Source: Sipunculus nudus
Lineage: Eukaryota > Annelida > Sipuncula > Golfingiida > Sipunculidae
Reading direction: 5' to 3'
NCBI GenBank assembly: GCA_026874595.1
Contig: CM049319.1
Span: 16,930,601 to 16,994,600 of the forward strand
Length of the DNA: 64,000 bases
Program-made: the position numbers and the translations under genes
In this document: positions 46,111-60,069 of the stretch, one piece after another
Layout: every line of letters begins with the position of its first letter
Numbering within the stretch: position 1 is the stretch's first letter
Notes under the pieces: model-generated
What the model saw: only the letters and a program-made list of their open reading frames with translations
The model's database searches: none
What the model was told of the DNA's origin: nothing

Positions 46111-48100
46111 TAACTGAAAGCAGCTACACAGAATGCTGACAGACAGGGTGTCGCTTTGCTTGCCTAAAGTGACTGTATATGGTGGCAGAAATAAAATTCA
46201 CCCATCAATGACGAGTATAGAAGCTCTGCCTGCCTCTAACTTGTTTAATTGGCAAAGAATTCAGGTTGTTTTGAACTTCGGAAGTCCTAATTACATATCA
46301 GTAATATTTCAAAAATTTGATCCCGCACTGCCTATACTGTTTTGGGAATGATTTCAACATCAATGTTTTACAAACTCGAGGAAATGACCAAGTAAACAAC
46401 ATTTTCATCAAAGACAAATTTACACAGTAAGTTGATCAACCTAAAAACCATCACAGTTCACTTCTGGATCATGAATTCCGGTCAAAAAGCACCATACCTG
46501 TTTGCAACATCAGAACACTCAGAACATATTCTAGCGACTATGTTCAAATTTACTGTGATTACCTTCCAAGGGAGTAAATGAAAGCTCATCACAAAGGTTT
46601 GTGGCTATTCCGCCTGGTATTCTTCACATTTCCTTTTAAATCCTCTTTTTTAAAATATTGTATCACTTATACCCTTCCAATGCAAACACAGAAAGTTTGT
46701 ACAGACCTTGTCTGTTCTTCAAAACTGAACAACACCAGTTCTTAATAAGCCTTTTTTACTACAGTTTTCAGATCAAAACCAAATACAGCAATTCTTACTG
46801 CGGGGCCGTTTGAGTACCACTGTCCGACCACATCCAGTTGTCAATATTTTACTGGTAAAAAACCAATACATATTTCCACTTCTTAAACTTTACTGGTGTA
46901 ATATACAGCTGTGATGCGACAAATGTCCTTATATTTTAGAATGATGAGCTAAAATTGGTATTTGTCGAGATATACCATGAAGTGAAATGGTCATCCTGTT
47001 GCGGGGGCACACTTTTTTTTATCTTAGACCCGGATAGAAGATGAGTGCGTATTTGCACTGACAACGGGTTTTTGACGACAGACTATTCCTGAGAACGTGG
47101 ACTCAGGAAATGTGTTAGAATTCAGAGTTACTGTTTCAGCATTCTTCAGTTTTTCAGATAAGTCAGCATTTGTTTACATGATGTAATATTGAATCAGAAC
47201 AATAAAGTCAGAAACGGCGTTAAAACCTTTACCCGTGCTTTGTGGCTAATGTGTAAAGTAATAATGTGCGTTATTTAATAACATTATTTACACCAATGTG
47301 ACATTTATTTCACAGTGTAACATAGTTCATAGAGTCACTTTCGACTAATAGACAATATTGACAATTGCGTGATGCCAATACATGACGTTGCCAATAATTT
47401 CCCATTCAGTTAAAATACGGACACTATTGAGAATCGCGATCATTCATTGTAGAATTGGAAAAAATCATCTGGTATTATTCTGTCTTCAAGTTCAGGTAAA
47501 AGATGTGAACCATCGGGATAAAATTATTTTTTTTTGGCAATATATATATATATCATATGTCACTAATGTCTTTATCAATCTTCAATATTCATTGGAACCT
47601 GTAAATATTAGGAGCACAATTGAAATAATGAGTTTGTGTACGTGTCTTTGTGTGTGTGTGTGAGAGAGAGAGAGAGAACAGTGCTTCCGCCATCCCTTCA
47701 TTTTCCAAGTTATGCATTTTTTTATCTACACCTCGAAACATTTGTCAACTGGTTAAACTACATGGCTGCGTTATCTGGGACAATTATCTCGGGCTTAAAA
47801 AGCAAGCAACGATCTGATCAGTTCTACATATTTGAAGAAGTGTCCAGTTTCCTGAACAAAAATTTCTTGAAGCACTGTAACACAGAGACAAAAGTACGCA
47901 TGCGTATGGACAGGGAGAATACACTCAGTAAATTGCCTAAGGGACAGGGGTTGACAGCCACACGACTCTGCTGGTTAGGGATTGTGGGTATAGAAATCCT
48001 TTACCCACAATGCAATGGCGCTTCTAAAATACACTTAGGTGTATATGAATTAAAGAGGATAATTCATGTAGTCCTTTAAAAAATGTTGTTTTTTAATTGT
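46110..48100. other. intergenic, no gene seen
   Basis: AT-rich. Frames of 70-150 codons here are not supported by domains, splice context or conservation within the window. One frame (47636-48079) opens in a (TG)n(GA)n tract and is not convincing. Confidence 0.45.
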
Positions 48101-48124
48101 TTGAAGGCCAATTAGAATAGCATG

Positions 48125-48410
48125 TTTTCTAGTTGTGGTAGAAAAGTGAAGTCGGCGCCCGAGCTGGTCACCTACACGATCGGATCCGCACCAGCTCCCT
48201 CAGCAACGACACAGCAGGACAGGATGATTTTGTAGTTGGTCCAGTCTTGAAAGACGAAAGTAGAAGATACTGATAGAATGAATGAGCGATAAACGTTGAA
48301 GATGCCACACCAGACCAAGCCCAAAAGGATCCAAGACGCCTCCCCAGGTTAACCCCAGACCACCGGGCTCCGTTCCCAAGTTACGAAGTTGGACGAGCAA
48401 GCACAGCAGC
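48125..48410. repeat. diverged dispersed repeat shared with 60655-60895
   Basis: Both contain a 'gcccgagct' block, 'cagctccctcaacaacg'-like sequence, a 'tttggtcca' block, 'gatagaatga'/'gatagaggtga' and a 'ggacgagcaagcac'/'agacgagcatca' end, in the same order. On the minus strand a short 'LLREL' peptide can be read in both. The family is not recognised. Confidence 0.5.
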
Positions 48411-48949
48411 AGCTACCAACCCACTCCGCGCAGAACGCCTGTACATCGCCTCCATTCGCATGCAGACAGCGCAGCCCTGCCCAGGGCTCTTCTTTTGAAC
48501 GTTAGAGAGCGATCATTCGTTATCGGCATCAGCCGAGTTATCGTCATCAGCCAGCTGAGTACCATAGCTTTTTTTTATTTTGGCCTTACACGTATCCGCC
48601 AGAGTTTCTACTCAAAACGAACCTCTTCACTGAGGCACTGTCGGACGGCCAGCACAACAAGATAACATTTAAACATTTAAAGGAAACACCTTCTGCTTAC
48701 ATTTTACATGCATATTCTTACAAAATTGTACTTATTCCGTGAAGTCCTTCTCACAAAAGATACCCATGTTTTTTTGTAATTGTCACTTTAAAAGCCTACA
48801 CCTCTTGTATATTTGGAAGCCCCTGTGCCCTGTGGGTGGTAGATCTCAAAGTGGAGTTCATAAATATGTACATATATGACTTTTCATTTGCTTCGAGGTT
48901 GCTTAGAGGTTTTCGAAGTATATCTATTTAACCTAGTGTGTTACAGTTA

Positions 48950-49331
48950 ATATTCCATATACTTCGTCCCTTTTTTTCCCTTTTATTAATAATAATGGTT
49001 CAGGTGATAGTTCTTTCGTCTATTCAGAGATGGGTCTTGATATATTGATGCTTAATTTGTTTAAGATCGTTTCCATTCTTGACTGTTGATAATTTCGTCC
49101 GTGGGTATATTAGGATAGGAATTTTTGTGTATAAACAGACATTGTTGTCTTCTGTTAAGCTTGCTGGTAGGAATATATTTTTATTCCATGGATAGGTTTC
49201 TATAATTCTTTTTCAGATTATGGTTTCTACACTCGCTTTCCGATTAGGATTTCTTTTCAGCACATGTAAAGGATTTTCTCTTGTGATACGGATATGTATA
49301 AATCATGTAACTGATCTAATTGTATGGAAAT

Positions 49332-49380
<49 letters not shown>

Positions 49381-49459
49381 GTATATTTGCACCATGATTA
49401 TGGTGGACTATGTATGTATATATGATTGTATATATCTGATTTTAATAAACAATATAAAA
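48950..49459 (+). mobile_element. LINE 3' end, first copy
   Basis: Ends with 'gattttaataaacaatataa' and an A-rich tail at 49439-49460. The same terminal sequence closes the second element at 50743-50771. Only the 3' end is clear; a (TA)n tract at 49336-49378 interrupts it and the 5' limit is a guess. Confidence 0.45.
49336..49378. repeat. (TA)n microsatellite
   Basis: About 21 TA units within the first LINE 3' fragment. Confidence 0.9.
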
Positions 49460-50786
49460 AAATCTCAAAGCCAATTGTAGAAATTGTAGAACACAGTCTT
49501 TTGTTTACAGGAAAATGTTGCAGGCATGTTCTAAATTAAATATTATTTCAAGATATGAATCCTTTAATAAGAGTGCGGTTTCAAATAAATCTTTTTTTTA
49601 AATCGTCATATCATAGACGATTATATTAAGGGCTGTAACTTGGTTAAAAGTATTGGTTATTTTTTTAGGTTTGATGATGTGTCTCTTCGCTTTCATATCC
49701 CGAAAACACATTACAATAGGGTTAAATATGACAATTTTAAAATGATTGAATGTTTCTCATCTGAATGGGTTTCCATTCTTAGACAAGGACGCGATACTTG
49801 ATTTAAGTTATGCTATGTTATAAATCTCGGTAATGAAAATATATTCAATCAGAAAATTTTACTTATAAGTTTCTATACAATTGTGTGAAATATAAGGATA
49901 CTGTTCCCGGTTGTATCGACAGGGGGAATAAAGTTTTAAATAGTAACTTTCAAGTAAAATATCTGTTTAATAAATGTTATCAGAAGCTAAATGATCGCTT
50001 TCAATTAGATGTTAACTGGAAATTTTTGCATATGGTCCTACCAACCAACGACTTTCTTGTAAAATGTAAAATTCTAACCAGTTATTCGTGTCAAATTTGT
50101 AATGAAAAGGAAACTAATTTACGTGTATTTACGGATTGTACGGCTTTTACATTTTGGGAAAATGTTAAATTTTTGTTTTGTAAAATTGCAGGTAGATCTT
50201 TAAATATATACCTGTATACAGTGTGTTTCGGATGTTATCATTAATGGCAGGAGCTTTCTAAAAATTGTATTTTATTGCTGGATTTTGTCTTGATTTGTGG
50301 TAAATATGATCTATGGTGTAGTGGGAACATAAGTATAAAATCACGACCATTAGAGCAGTAGGTTTTCTTAAGAATATTATAATTAACAGAATAAAGCAAG
50401 AACATTTTTCAAGTAAAACCAAAGGTCAACAGGGGATACAGGATTTTTGAAAGATTTGGCGTTTCAGTGATGCACTCTGTATACAGTAGATAATGTTTTT
50501 AATATCACGATATTGATTTAGTCTTTTAGGGGAGGGGTAGTTCCTTTTTCAAATTTTGAATAGGTTTGTTTTGAATGTGTAACCGTTTGGATGTTTATTA
50601 GGTCTATATAATTATGTAACATAACATAGAGCCCCGTATCTGTACCTATAGGTAGTATTTGTATTTGTGTAATCATTGTTGGTTTGCGAATGATATATAC
50701 AAGCGATGGTATATGTACTAACGTATATATGTTTGTAAATATTTTGATTTTAATAAACAATATAACAAAACAAATCTCAAAGCCAA
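49460..50786 (+). mobile_element. 5'-truncated LINE insertion with 15-bp target-site duplication
   Basis: The 15-mer 'aaatctcaaagccaa' flanks the element exactly (49460-49474 and 50772-50786). The body encodes the end of a reverse-transcriptase ORF and finishes with 'gattttaataaacaatataa' plus an A-rich tail, typical of target-primed insertion. It inserted directly behind the tail of an older element of the same family. Confidence 0.7.
49560..50480 (+). pseudogene. LINE ORF2 C-terminal remnant
   Basis: Frames encode, in order, 'SIGYFFRFDDVSLRFHIPKT', then at 49885-50244 a frame containing 'NWKFLHMVLPTNDFLVKCKI' and 'YSCQICNEKETNLRV' with a tryptophan-bearing 'FTFWENVKFLF' tail. This is the cysteine-containing region after the reverse-transcriptase domain in L1-like elements. 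Several frameshifts and stops separate the pieces. Confidence 0.65.
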
Positions 50787-51085
50787 CGAATCCCAACTAT
50801 GAGAGGCCTACTCTTTTTTAGTCCGATTCTGAAGAGTTCGGTTCAAGTGCTCTGGTGCCCTTTTCGTTGTCATCTTTTCTCAAACGACTCTGATACAGTC
50901 AAAACTTGTGTTCTTTATATATTGACATTTTGAAACGGTGGTTTCCTCAGAATGTTGATATGAATACTCTTCCTGTTTGTCAGGAAATACCAAAACTAAA
51001 CATGTTGGAAAGAAAAATAAAACGAGCAAGGGACAATAGCTAACAATAGAAACCATACAGAAACCGGTATATCTTGCTAATTGGA

Positions 51086-51307
51086 TCACTGTTTTACGCC
51101 TTCTACGTCAATAACGTTTTCGAAGCCTTTATTGACATAAGCAATGCCTTGTTTGGCATCTGCTTGGCCGTCAGGTGTCGCTTCGGTTGTTTCAACCAAG
51201 GCCCAGTCCTGCACCTGGGATGTTCCAAGCGCGAGGTAGACCACGCCACCTATCGTCAGTAATGTGCCGCACACATAAAAAACGTTCCTCCATTGCTCCT
51301 GAGTGCC
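51086..51307 (-). CDS. SLC17 copy 2, exon 11 (TM12 and short tail)
   Basis: Acceptor cgtccag. Encodes 73 residues: '[17 protein letters not shown]', TM12 and a tail of about 37 residues with '[10 protein letters not shown]' shared with copy 1. Confidence 0.92.
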   Translation of the reverse strand, partial: GTQEQWRNVFYVCGTLLTIGGVVYLALGTSQVQDWALVETTEATPDGQADAKQGIAYVNKGFENVIDVEGVKQ

Positions 51308-51415
51308 CTGGACGTAAAATATGCTACTGATAAAATCATGTTTTCATTGGTATTTCCACTGAACTTACAATTTTTATATACATAACCAAACACGATGATT
51401 GCAGTTTCAAGTCTA

Positions 51416-51486
<71 letters not shown>

Positions 51487-54400
51487 TCGTTTGTATTACA
51501 AATTATTTCAAATATATAAGCGTCTGTATGACACCTTTCAAATATATATACTTAATCACATTTGAATCATATTACAATTAAGCATAAGGTTTTAGAAAAT
51601 AAAGGTATAATGTTTCCCGTATAAACTAATTCTTAACCAAGTCTAGACATAATATTTCTAGTAAACACTTAAATGGAACCAAAGGCTATAATTCAATGTA
51701 TTAATATTCTTCCTTTGCAATATATAACTTTTTTTCTGTATAGTTGATTACATTGACTATCCCCCCCCCCCTTTGCCAATAAGTGGGGGGATATAAACCC
51801 CCATCCCCGGCCCCTGTATACCAAAGACACATACGCCCGCATGCACACACACGCAAACACATTTTACCTGAGGCGTTAGAGAGCTCGCGGCTATTGGACT
51901 AATAATGCCAGCTACTGTCCCGATAGTGTTTGAAATTCCTAATATCTCGGCTCCAAACCTACATAAAAGAAAAAAAAATGAATATGAAAATTTCACCTAA
52001 TTTATATAAAAACCGGTAAATAATATTTGAAATAGCTTACCATAAATGTCAGTTCATCGATCAAGGTATATCTACTATATATTATCCTCAATACAAAATA
52101 AAACTATCTAACGTTAAACGTTGTGACACACTAGCGTAAAATAGAGACACGCCGCTTGATGTACTTATGCTTAAATTACTGCCCTACTTACTTCAATCAT
52201 AGGACTGAAATTATCGTACTTTGGTCACGTGACTAGGTACGTTACCTGACTGAAAACGTGATTACCTAGGTGCAATATCAATCATGGAGGTAAAGAACCC
52301 GGCCCTGCCACAGGACTGAAGTAGCCCAGTGGCTGTGCATAGGAGTACGACAGCTCCTGCCCTCTGCTGGCAGGTCAGAAAACCAACGGAGAAACAGATG
52401 ATGGCAGGCGGGAAGAATCCTTGGAACGTAAGATCAAGAACATGAAAAATCAACAGTTCATAAATAGCGATTTACGACTTCAAAGCAAGTACAACCAGTT
52501 CATTTTAACGAAGACCAGAGCCTCAAAATGAAGGGGGCCGTTGTCTTTTGTTACAGATACATGTAATAGAAAAAGGTTATTTCCTTTGAAGTAATTTAAA
52601 TCATGCGCGTATCAAGACGAAATTTCATGTAACTTTACAAATCTACGGATAACACCTACTTACCCATGCTTTGAACTATCTTCCTGACCACCGTGACAGA
52701 GAACACGCCTTTCTTATTTAAACTATCAGACAAGGACGCCACTATCACTGTCATTATGAAGGCTGTGGCGTACGGGAGTGCATTGATCAAGCCGTTCTGA
52801 AAATTGAAACAAAGCTCGAAATTCGTTAAGCATATGAGCGAAAGAATGTTGCTATCCTCAAAGTTTCCGATATTTTTTTATATATTTCATTTAGCCATGG
52901 CTTGTCATGCTAATAGATATCAATTCAGAATTTATATTTTGGCATTAGGCCGATGTCACGTGTTACTCTTAGCAGAGAGGCTATGTTTGACAGGTCTGGG
53001 ATGTTTGTTTGTTGCTATGTCTGTTTGTAAACAGGATTACGTGAAAATACTGGAGTAATTTAATCAAATTTTTATTGAGGAATTGGCATGGACAATGGAC
53101 GTCCCTGTTAAAGGTCAGTGCGTATCCGGATAATGAAGGGGAGCCAGTAAGGTTTCCAATAATTCCATAGTTGATTTGGCGGAGGTGCATGCGCTCTAGT
53201 GAGTGTTCAATTTTGTGTCTGAGATGAACAGATATAGTTCGTATTGAAACATTCTTACCGCTCTGATATCAAACTTGAGCACATCCCTCATGTACTGAGG
53301 CAGACTTGTAAGAACCGTGTACACCGCCCAGGCGTTGCAAAAGTGGCAAACAAAGATGGCGTACACTCGCACCGACGTCAACAGGTGGCGCCACGGGGTC
53401 GGAGGACGCTGTAAATAAGTGGATATATATCAGTGGTTGTGCTATCATACAAATGCTACTTAACCATACGCCTAGGTCATAATTATGACAGAATTCCAAC
53501 AAAACATAGACAGCACTGATATTAGGTACCAAATGATTGCCATAGATATAACAACTCTGCACTGGGATACAGCATTCGTAGTGGTGGAATCATTCAATTG
53601 TATTCGTCGTTACATCGTCTCCAGGTAAAACAGTACCCCATTGGATGTTATTTGAGCTGGGAGCCAGTCCACACTGTGTAGCTCGAAACAATTGATCAAC
53701 ATTTATTTCTTAGTAAACCTCATTGCATTTGTTGATGATTTTGGGAAAACAACAAGTCTACCCCAGCTCTTACCTCATCTGATTGTTTCTTGGTGTGACC
53801 GAGGGAATCCTGGATGTACTTCATTTCCTCCTCCGATATACGAGAGTGGATGGCCGGGGTGTCGGCCATTGCTAGAAACCAGAAGATCAGCCAAGGGAAC
53901 CCCATCATGCCTGGGGGAAGGAAACATGGTTACAAGAGCAGTTGTTTTCAATCTTGTTCGTCATGGAACAAATTAAAACGGCAGGCGGACAATCAAGACC
54001 GACTTTCCAAAAGTTAAAATGACGAATACGCTAATAGGCATCCGAGATCTCCCTGTTAAAAAGATCCTGGTTTACTTCTTGTTCTATTCACTTTGTAAAT
54101 CAGGGACATTAACACACGCAGCAACAGAAAGTAAGTCACAGTTATTATGTTAGTATCTCATGAATATTCATACAGATGAAAACATAATGAATATAAATGA
54201 CGATCTAATATAAATGGGTTCTATATATTAATGGCTTTACAGCGATTTAAAGTTAAAGCTGAGCGTAGTTATAGAAATAACGGAGGATTCTAAACATATG
54301 TGGTAAAACGTGTCTTAACTAGTAAATTGGCATTCATTTAACTTAAATATCTGATCAAGCAATTTATCAAATATGTAGAAAATAGACGGCCAGCCGTTGT

Positions 54401-57400
54401 CGAAACCATATTCACACAAATAGCCAGCGCTAGAAAACGTAACAATGCTGCCTAGATTATTTCCTGAAAGAACAAATGTTATAAAATGTTCTTCTGTTTT
54501 ATATTATAAAAAATTGTAAATATTTTTCATCCATGGTAAAAACAATATTACAATAATGATAGTATATGTTTCAGACAAAATGCATCAGGAATATAAAGAA
54601 CTCAATGTATGGATTTGCCAAGCAAACCCTCCCTCGTGGGAGATATTGGAGTTTACTCTACGGAGTAAATAAATATCAGATGCCAATCTGGAACCTATGA
54701 CTACTTATTTACCCAAATGTCAGCTTTCCAAAATCAGATAAGGGAGATCTAGCTCAAACCGAAAATTGCAAATGAAAGACAAAAAAGAGAAAATAAAATG
54801 AAATTTTAAATCGCTTGTTTTGTACTGAGGCTTCTCTTACAAAAATGTTTAACTCAAATATCGAATATAGAAATAAACCTTTATAAGCCCCCCACCCTAA
54901 AAGCTTAAATATAAAAAATGCATCCCTTTAATATCAAAATTATATCATAACAAAATGATCTATATTTCGTTTAAGAAAATGCACGTATGTAGAAGTCCAG
55001 AAGAAGATCAAGTGTCCGCAAACGGAGATACCTACCGGCCAGAACCAGAGTAAACAGCTTTGTCCGCTCCAGTGGTGGAGCCCAGTGAGCCCACATCGCA
55101 TTGAATGCTGGGAAATAAACTCCCTGGAAAATAGAAACATTTACAGTCACGTTTGTAGAAAAAAACAGACAATTCCAAACATATTTATTAAGATACACTG
55201 CTGCCTTGGAAATCTTTTACATGTAAATCTGGTTACATACATCCATTTAAAACTATTACTTTATATGGTGGATGCCAAAATATGCCAAGCCTCTTTTGAC
55301 TTGATCATGTGATATACAGTTTATTAATCAATACCGAGTGATTGTAAATTTTGCATCATTATTCTAATACAAGATTTGCGTAAAAGTACTTAAGGATGAT
55401 GTACTTTAAAATGCAATTTTTATATTTTAAATTTATTCACTTATTGATGTGATAAAGATGGCACACAATTTTTGATATTGAAAGAAAGCATTCGAACTAA
55501 CTGACGTAAGTTCCGGTTGCTCTCGTCATGTCTGCTTGATAATGAATTTTAATTTTATTACCGATCCAAAGCCACAGAGAATACGCAGAGCGATGACGAC
55601 ATAAGGACTTGCTCTGGCGCCCTCTGGTATCAATAATGTGCAGATCATCAGCATCGTAATCCCTGCTCCTATCACGCGACGCCCTCCGTACATCCGGGCC
55701 AGCCATCCTCCCGGAAGTTGCGTCACAACGTACCCAATAAAAAACGAACTCAGGATGATTCCGCGCAGGTTCCTGTCCCAGTCAAACTCGCCTAGTCTCT
55801 GTGACAGAGTTTTTCAAACAAGGTTCTGCAAACATCGTGGTGACTGCTATATTAATCTAAAGCTTAAGATTACGGAAATGACGGGGATTGGTTGAATATA
55901 AGAGAGAGACACAAACCTTTTTTGGCATTAAGTGAGGGTGTCGTATTATTATAACCAATATATATTAATTCTGTTTTAATAAAAAAACATCCATTCCTGT
56001 AAGTATCGTAAAGGACTTTGAAAAATTTGAACTACTTCAGAAAAAGATATTTTTTTATCTTTTTATGGGGGACACCATAGCAACTGCCTGTTCTTCTACC
56101 GGGGGGTTTAGTTGTCCAGCTGACAGAATTGATATTTACAGACTAAAAAATAATTTACCATTTCCACAAGTGTACTGAGATCTCTATCTTAGATTTAAAT
56201 ATGTCATATTGTTTTATTTTTTTTATTTTATTTTTTATTCAAAGTTTGGAGACTTTTTTTTATTCTACTCAGTTGATTATTTTATGATGTTATGCAGGAA
56301 ACTAACCGTTCTTGGCGGGCCTTGGTTTTCGTTTGGCCGACAGTCGTCTGGTGACTGGGTGGCGTTCACGGTTGCCGTGGTATTTCTCGTGGGTTCTCGT
56401 ACCATACAGACGATAGCGAGACTCATGTTAACCCTCATGGAGTACAGCAAAATTCCTCCTAACATCCCGGCAAAACACAAGGTGGCACGCCATGATGGGA
56501 TCAGAGGCGTCGCTGGAAATAAAGATATTTAACCATAATTTACGGTATACAGACAGATCAGGTAGCTCCCAGCCTCTTCCACAGGCCCACTACAAGAGAA
56601 CCGGTTTGCTAGAGAAAGAGACCATAGCTTTGATTGGTCAGACATATTGATTTATCTTATTCGCCAAAGCTGAAGAGGGTGCTGTGAAAAGGAAATGCAG
56701 TTCAAATATGTTGGATAAGAATTAAGGCAAATTACAGAAACAAGGGCGTTTTAATTTGTGGTAAGGCTTTCATGGAATAATATTCATGGTTGTATTTTGT
56801 GGGCATGTGCATGTGAAATGTAAACAGAAGATGTTTTCCTGTAAATGTAACACATTTTGATTTTAAAGTTTGAAAATTTGAGACAATTAGTCACGGCCGT
56901 CCAACATTGTCCAGCTGGAGGAAGTATATTTTGAGTAGAAAGGCGGGAGGGCGGCCTCACTATACATTTAACCTATGGCCTACACATGGCCAGGCATTAG
57001 TTTTAATCCAATCGGCCCAATTTATTTGCGCCATGATGGGATCAGAGGCGTCGCTAGAAATAAAGTTATTTCAACATACTTTATTATTCTGACATTCTGT
57101 GCTGACAGATCTGGTAGCTTCCTAGCCTCTTCCAAGCCTCGTCATACATTTTCATTCTTCTTATTGGCTAAAGCTTTGGCATTCTTTCTTTGCATGCATA
57201 TTGATCATAGAGTGTTTCATCACACTGGTGGCGCCATCTGTATTTTTTTTCGAATTTTAACGCATTTTTCTCTCTTTTTCTAAGACTTTAAAGAAGCAGT
57301 CGTCTGTTAACAAGGCACAAGTCGTAACCATTGGACCTAGAATCTTTCAACTTTACATCCAGGGAAGTCCATGAAAAATCTTCTTGGAATACGGAAATAA

Positions 57401-59107
57401 GGTCTCTGTTGTGCATATCTTACAGGATATGGGGCTCCGAATTTCCCCCCAGATTAATTAAAAATTTGATACAAAAGCTACACTATCTGAACAAATAATA
57501 CATTGAATACCAAGATTCGTTGCATGTATTTTGATCATTGAGTGTTTCATCAGTTCCTGTAGACTGGTGGCGCCAACTGTATTTTTTTTTCAATTTCTAT
57601 GGTTTTTTTCGTTTTTTGAAACCTTCAAAGATGATGTCGTCAGTTAACAAGGCACAAATCGTACAATTGGACCTTGAAACTTCTTTGATAGCTTTAAAGA
57701 TGCAATTGTCCGTTAACAGGGCATTAATCGTGACCATTGGACCTAGAAATTCTTACTTGACATCCAGGGAGGTCCATGAAAAATCTCTTTGGAAACCTAA
57801 AATTAAGTCTCTGTTACCTATATTCTCTGAGCTATTGGACTTATAGTTGCCTGTACAAGGACATATGGTCAATATGTCAGTCGGCTGAGCGTCATGACCC
57901 ATGGGTCACTTGTTTTATGCTGTTACCGATTTTGCTTCTCTGTCCCAACAAGTATTATATGGCCCTATATTGATATCTAACGTCTGTTAATAAAAGATAA
58001 TAAGATAATCCTTTAAACCTTTCAACAAAATAGGCCACAAAACGGCGAATGTTTGTAAAATATGGGGGGCCAAACTAATCCAAACACATTCAACGACAAG
58101 TCAGACCAACAAGAGTTTAGCAAATTGGCGTTTCGCAAGTAGTGACTGTTTAGCTTCCGCATATATGCAACCAACTGCCTTAGGTTACACGTTTTTTTTT
58201 CTGATTGACAACACTGGCAGATTTAAATTGTTTACTAACAACTTGTAGATAAACAAGGTTATACTTGTGTCCCAGAGGCGTTTTAAGAACCAGTTCTTTA
58301 ATATGTATCCTAAATGTTTTTGGTTACTTGGTAGCTCGTTACATGCTACCAATGTTTGCATTATATTAGTTTTGTGTGTTAGTAAACACGGGCCATGTAT
58401 GTCTGTTCTTTAAAACTTAACAGCAGGACCATTCACTATGCTTTTTTTGTTTTAAATCAGTTCGGCTAGGTCAAAACATAAAGCCTTTTTTTTTACTTAG
58501 CCGAACTGATTTCAAAACGCCGAAGCATAGTGAATGACTCTTGTCCAGAGTCCATTCTGGTGCATGCAAAAGAAGTCTTAAAGGAAAAGAAACATTAAAT
58601 AAGAAACATAGAAAAAACACCGGTCGGAAGCTTAAAAATCTTGATTTGTGAAGATGCGCGGTACGGCCACCAGGTGGCGTACGCGCTCTGTTTTTGTTTT
58701 TATGTTACTGATCGCTCCCGGTTCAACTTTATTTCCGCCCAGGCACAGGAGTAAGCGTACGGCTTTAGGACGAAACATTTGAAAAAAGAGTATATTAAGG
58801 ATAAAACGCTATATTTCATGTATATTTAACATACCTCAACAGCAGCCGTGTTGCCAGATGAACTTTCTGTGATTTGTGCTTACGGCGAGTGTTCGAATTA
58901 ATCAGGACTCAATAAATTTGTTTAATCATATGGACACTAAGGATGATTATACCTTGTGTGTAGAACGTCTCTCCAGAGAATGTAAGTTTTTTTTGTTACA
59001 CATTCTTTCCCATCTTTTGAGTGAATGTGTGGGTTTCAGCCGGTTTAGTCCACCGTTCAAAAGAACCTGGAAAGTTTATTCCTTCGAAGGTTTGAAAAAA
59101 TATAATA

Positions 59108-59191
<84 letters not shown>

Positions 59192-59844
59192 ATAAAATTA
59201 ACATGATAACAGTGATTAGAAAAATGTGAAACTAATCTTATCAAGCATTGTTATAAGTTGACGTAGGGATAAGATCCCGTCAAGAGCTCTCAATCACTGG
59301 GAACAAAGAAAGTGTCAGTCAGAGATATCACAATTTATACTTCTGTCACCTAGTTTATATAATCATCCGTTGTCTGTTATCGTAATGCTGTGCTCGTGCA
59401 GGTACTGTGGTCCGAAAAAACAGGTGCTCAATCAAAGATAAAGGAACGTTAAGGTAATGAGGTGGTCGTTGGTCACATTGGGAATGCAATTAAGAATATG
59501 AATCAATTTGACTATTAAGCGGTTCAAACGTCCAGGGTTCGCAGGTTCTCTTGTTGCTTTCTGAGACAACTTTCATGTCTTCCTTATAATCGTTTCTTTT
59601 ATCAATCGACTTTTTTTATGTGGAAAGGTAAAATATGGATAATAAACATGTATCTGACCAGAATGTCTCTATCCTAAGGCGTGTAACAGTGTCTTTTATA
59701 TATACAAATTGTATATATACAAGACTTCATTAGATAAAGTTATTATTAAGATTTTTTTATTTCACTTTTCACATGCATGGGCTAGATGTAATCCAGGAGT
59801 CATACTCTGTCATTAGAGGTATCTTTTCACACCCTCAAGGCATG

Positions 59845-59915
<71 letters not shown>

Positions 59916-59998
59916 TTCTAACCATATTCACCTGATAATCGGGTCGCATCCCGTGAAACAGACTGTTGTGAATTGACAGTGTTGTTTTTCTTCAGTAT

Positions 59999-60069
<71 letters not shown>

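Noticed and set aside
47636-48079. 147-codon plus-strand frame
   Set aside because: It starts in a (TG)n(GA)n tract, has no motif I recognise and no conserved copy in the window.
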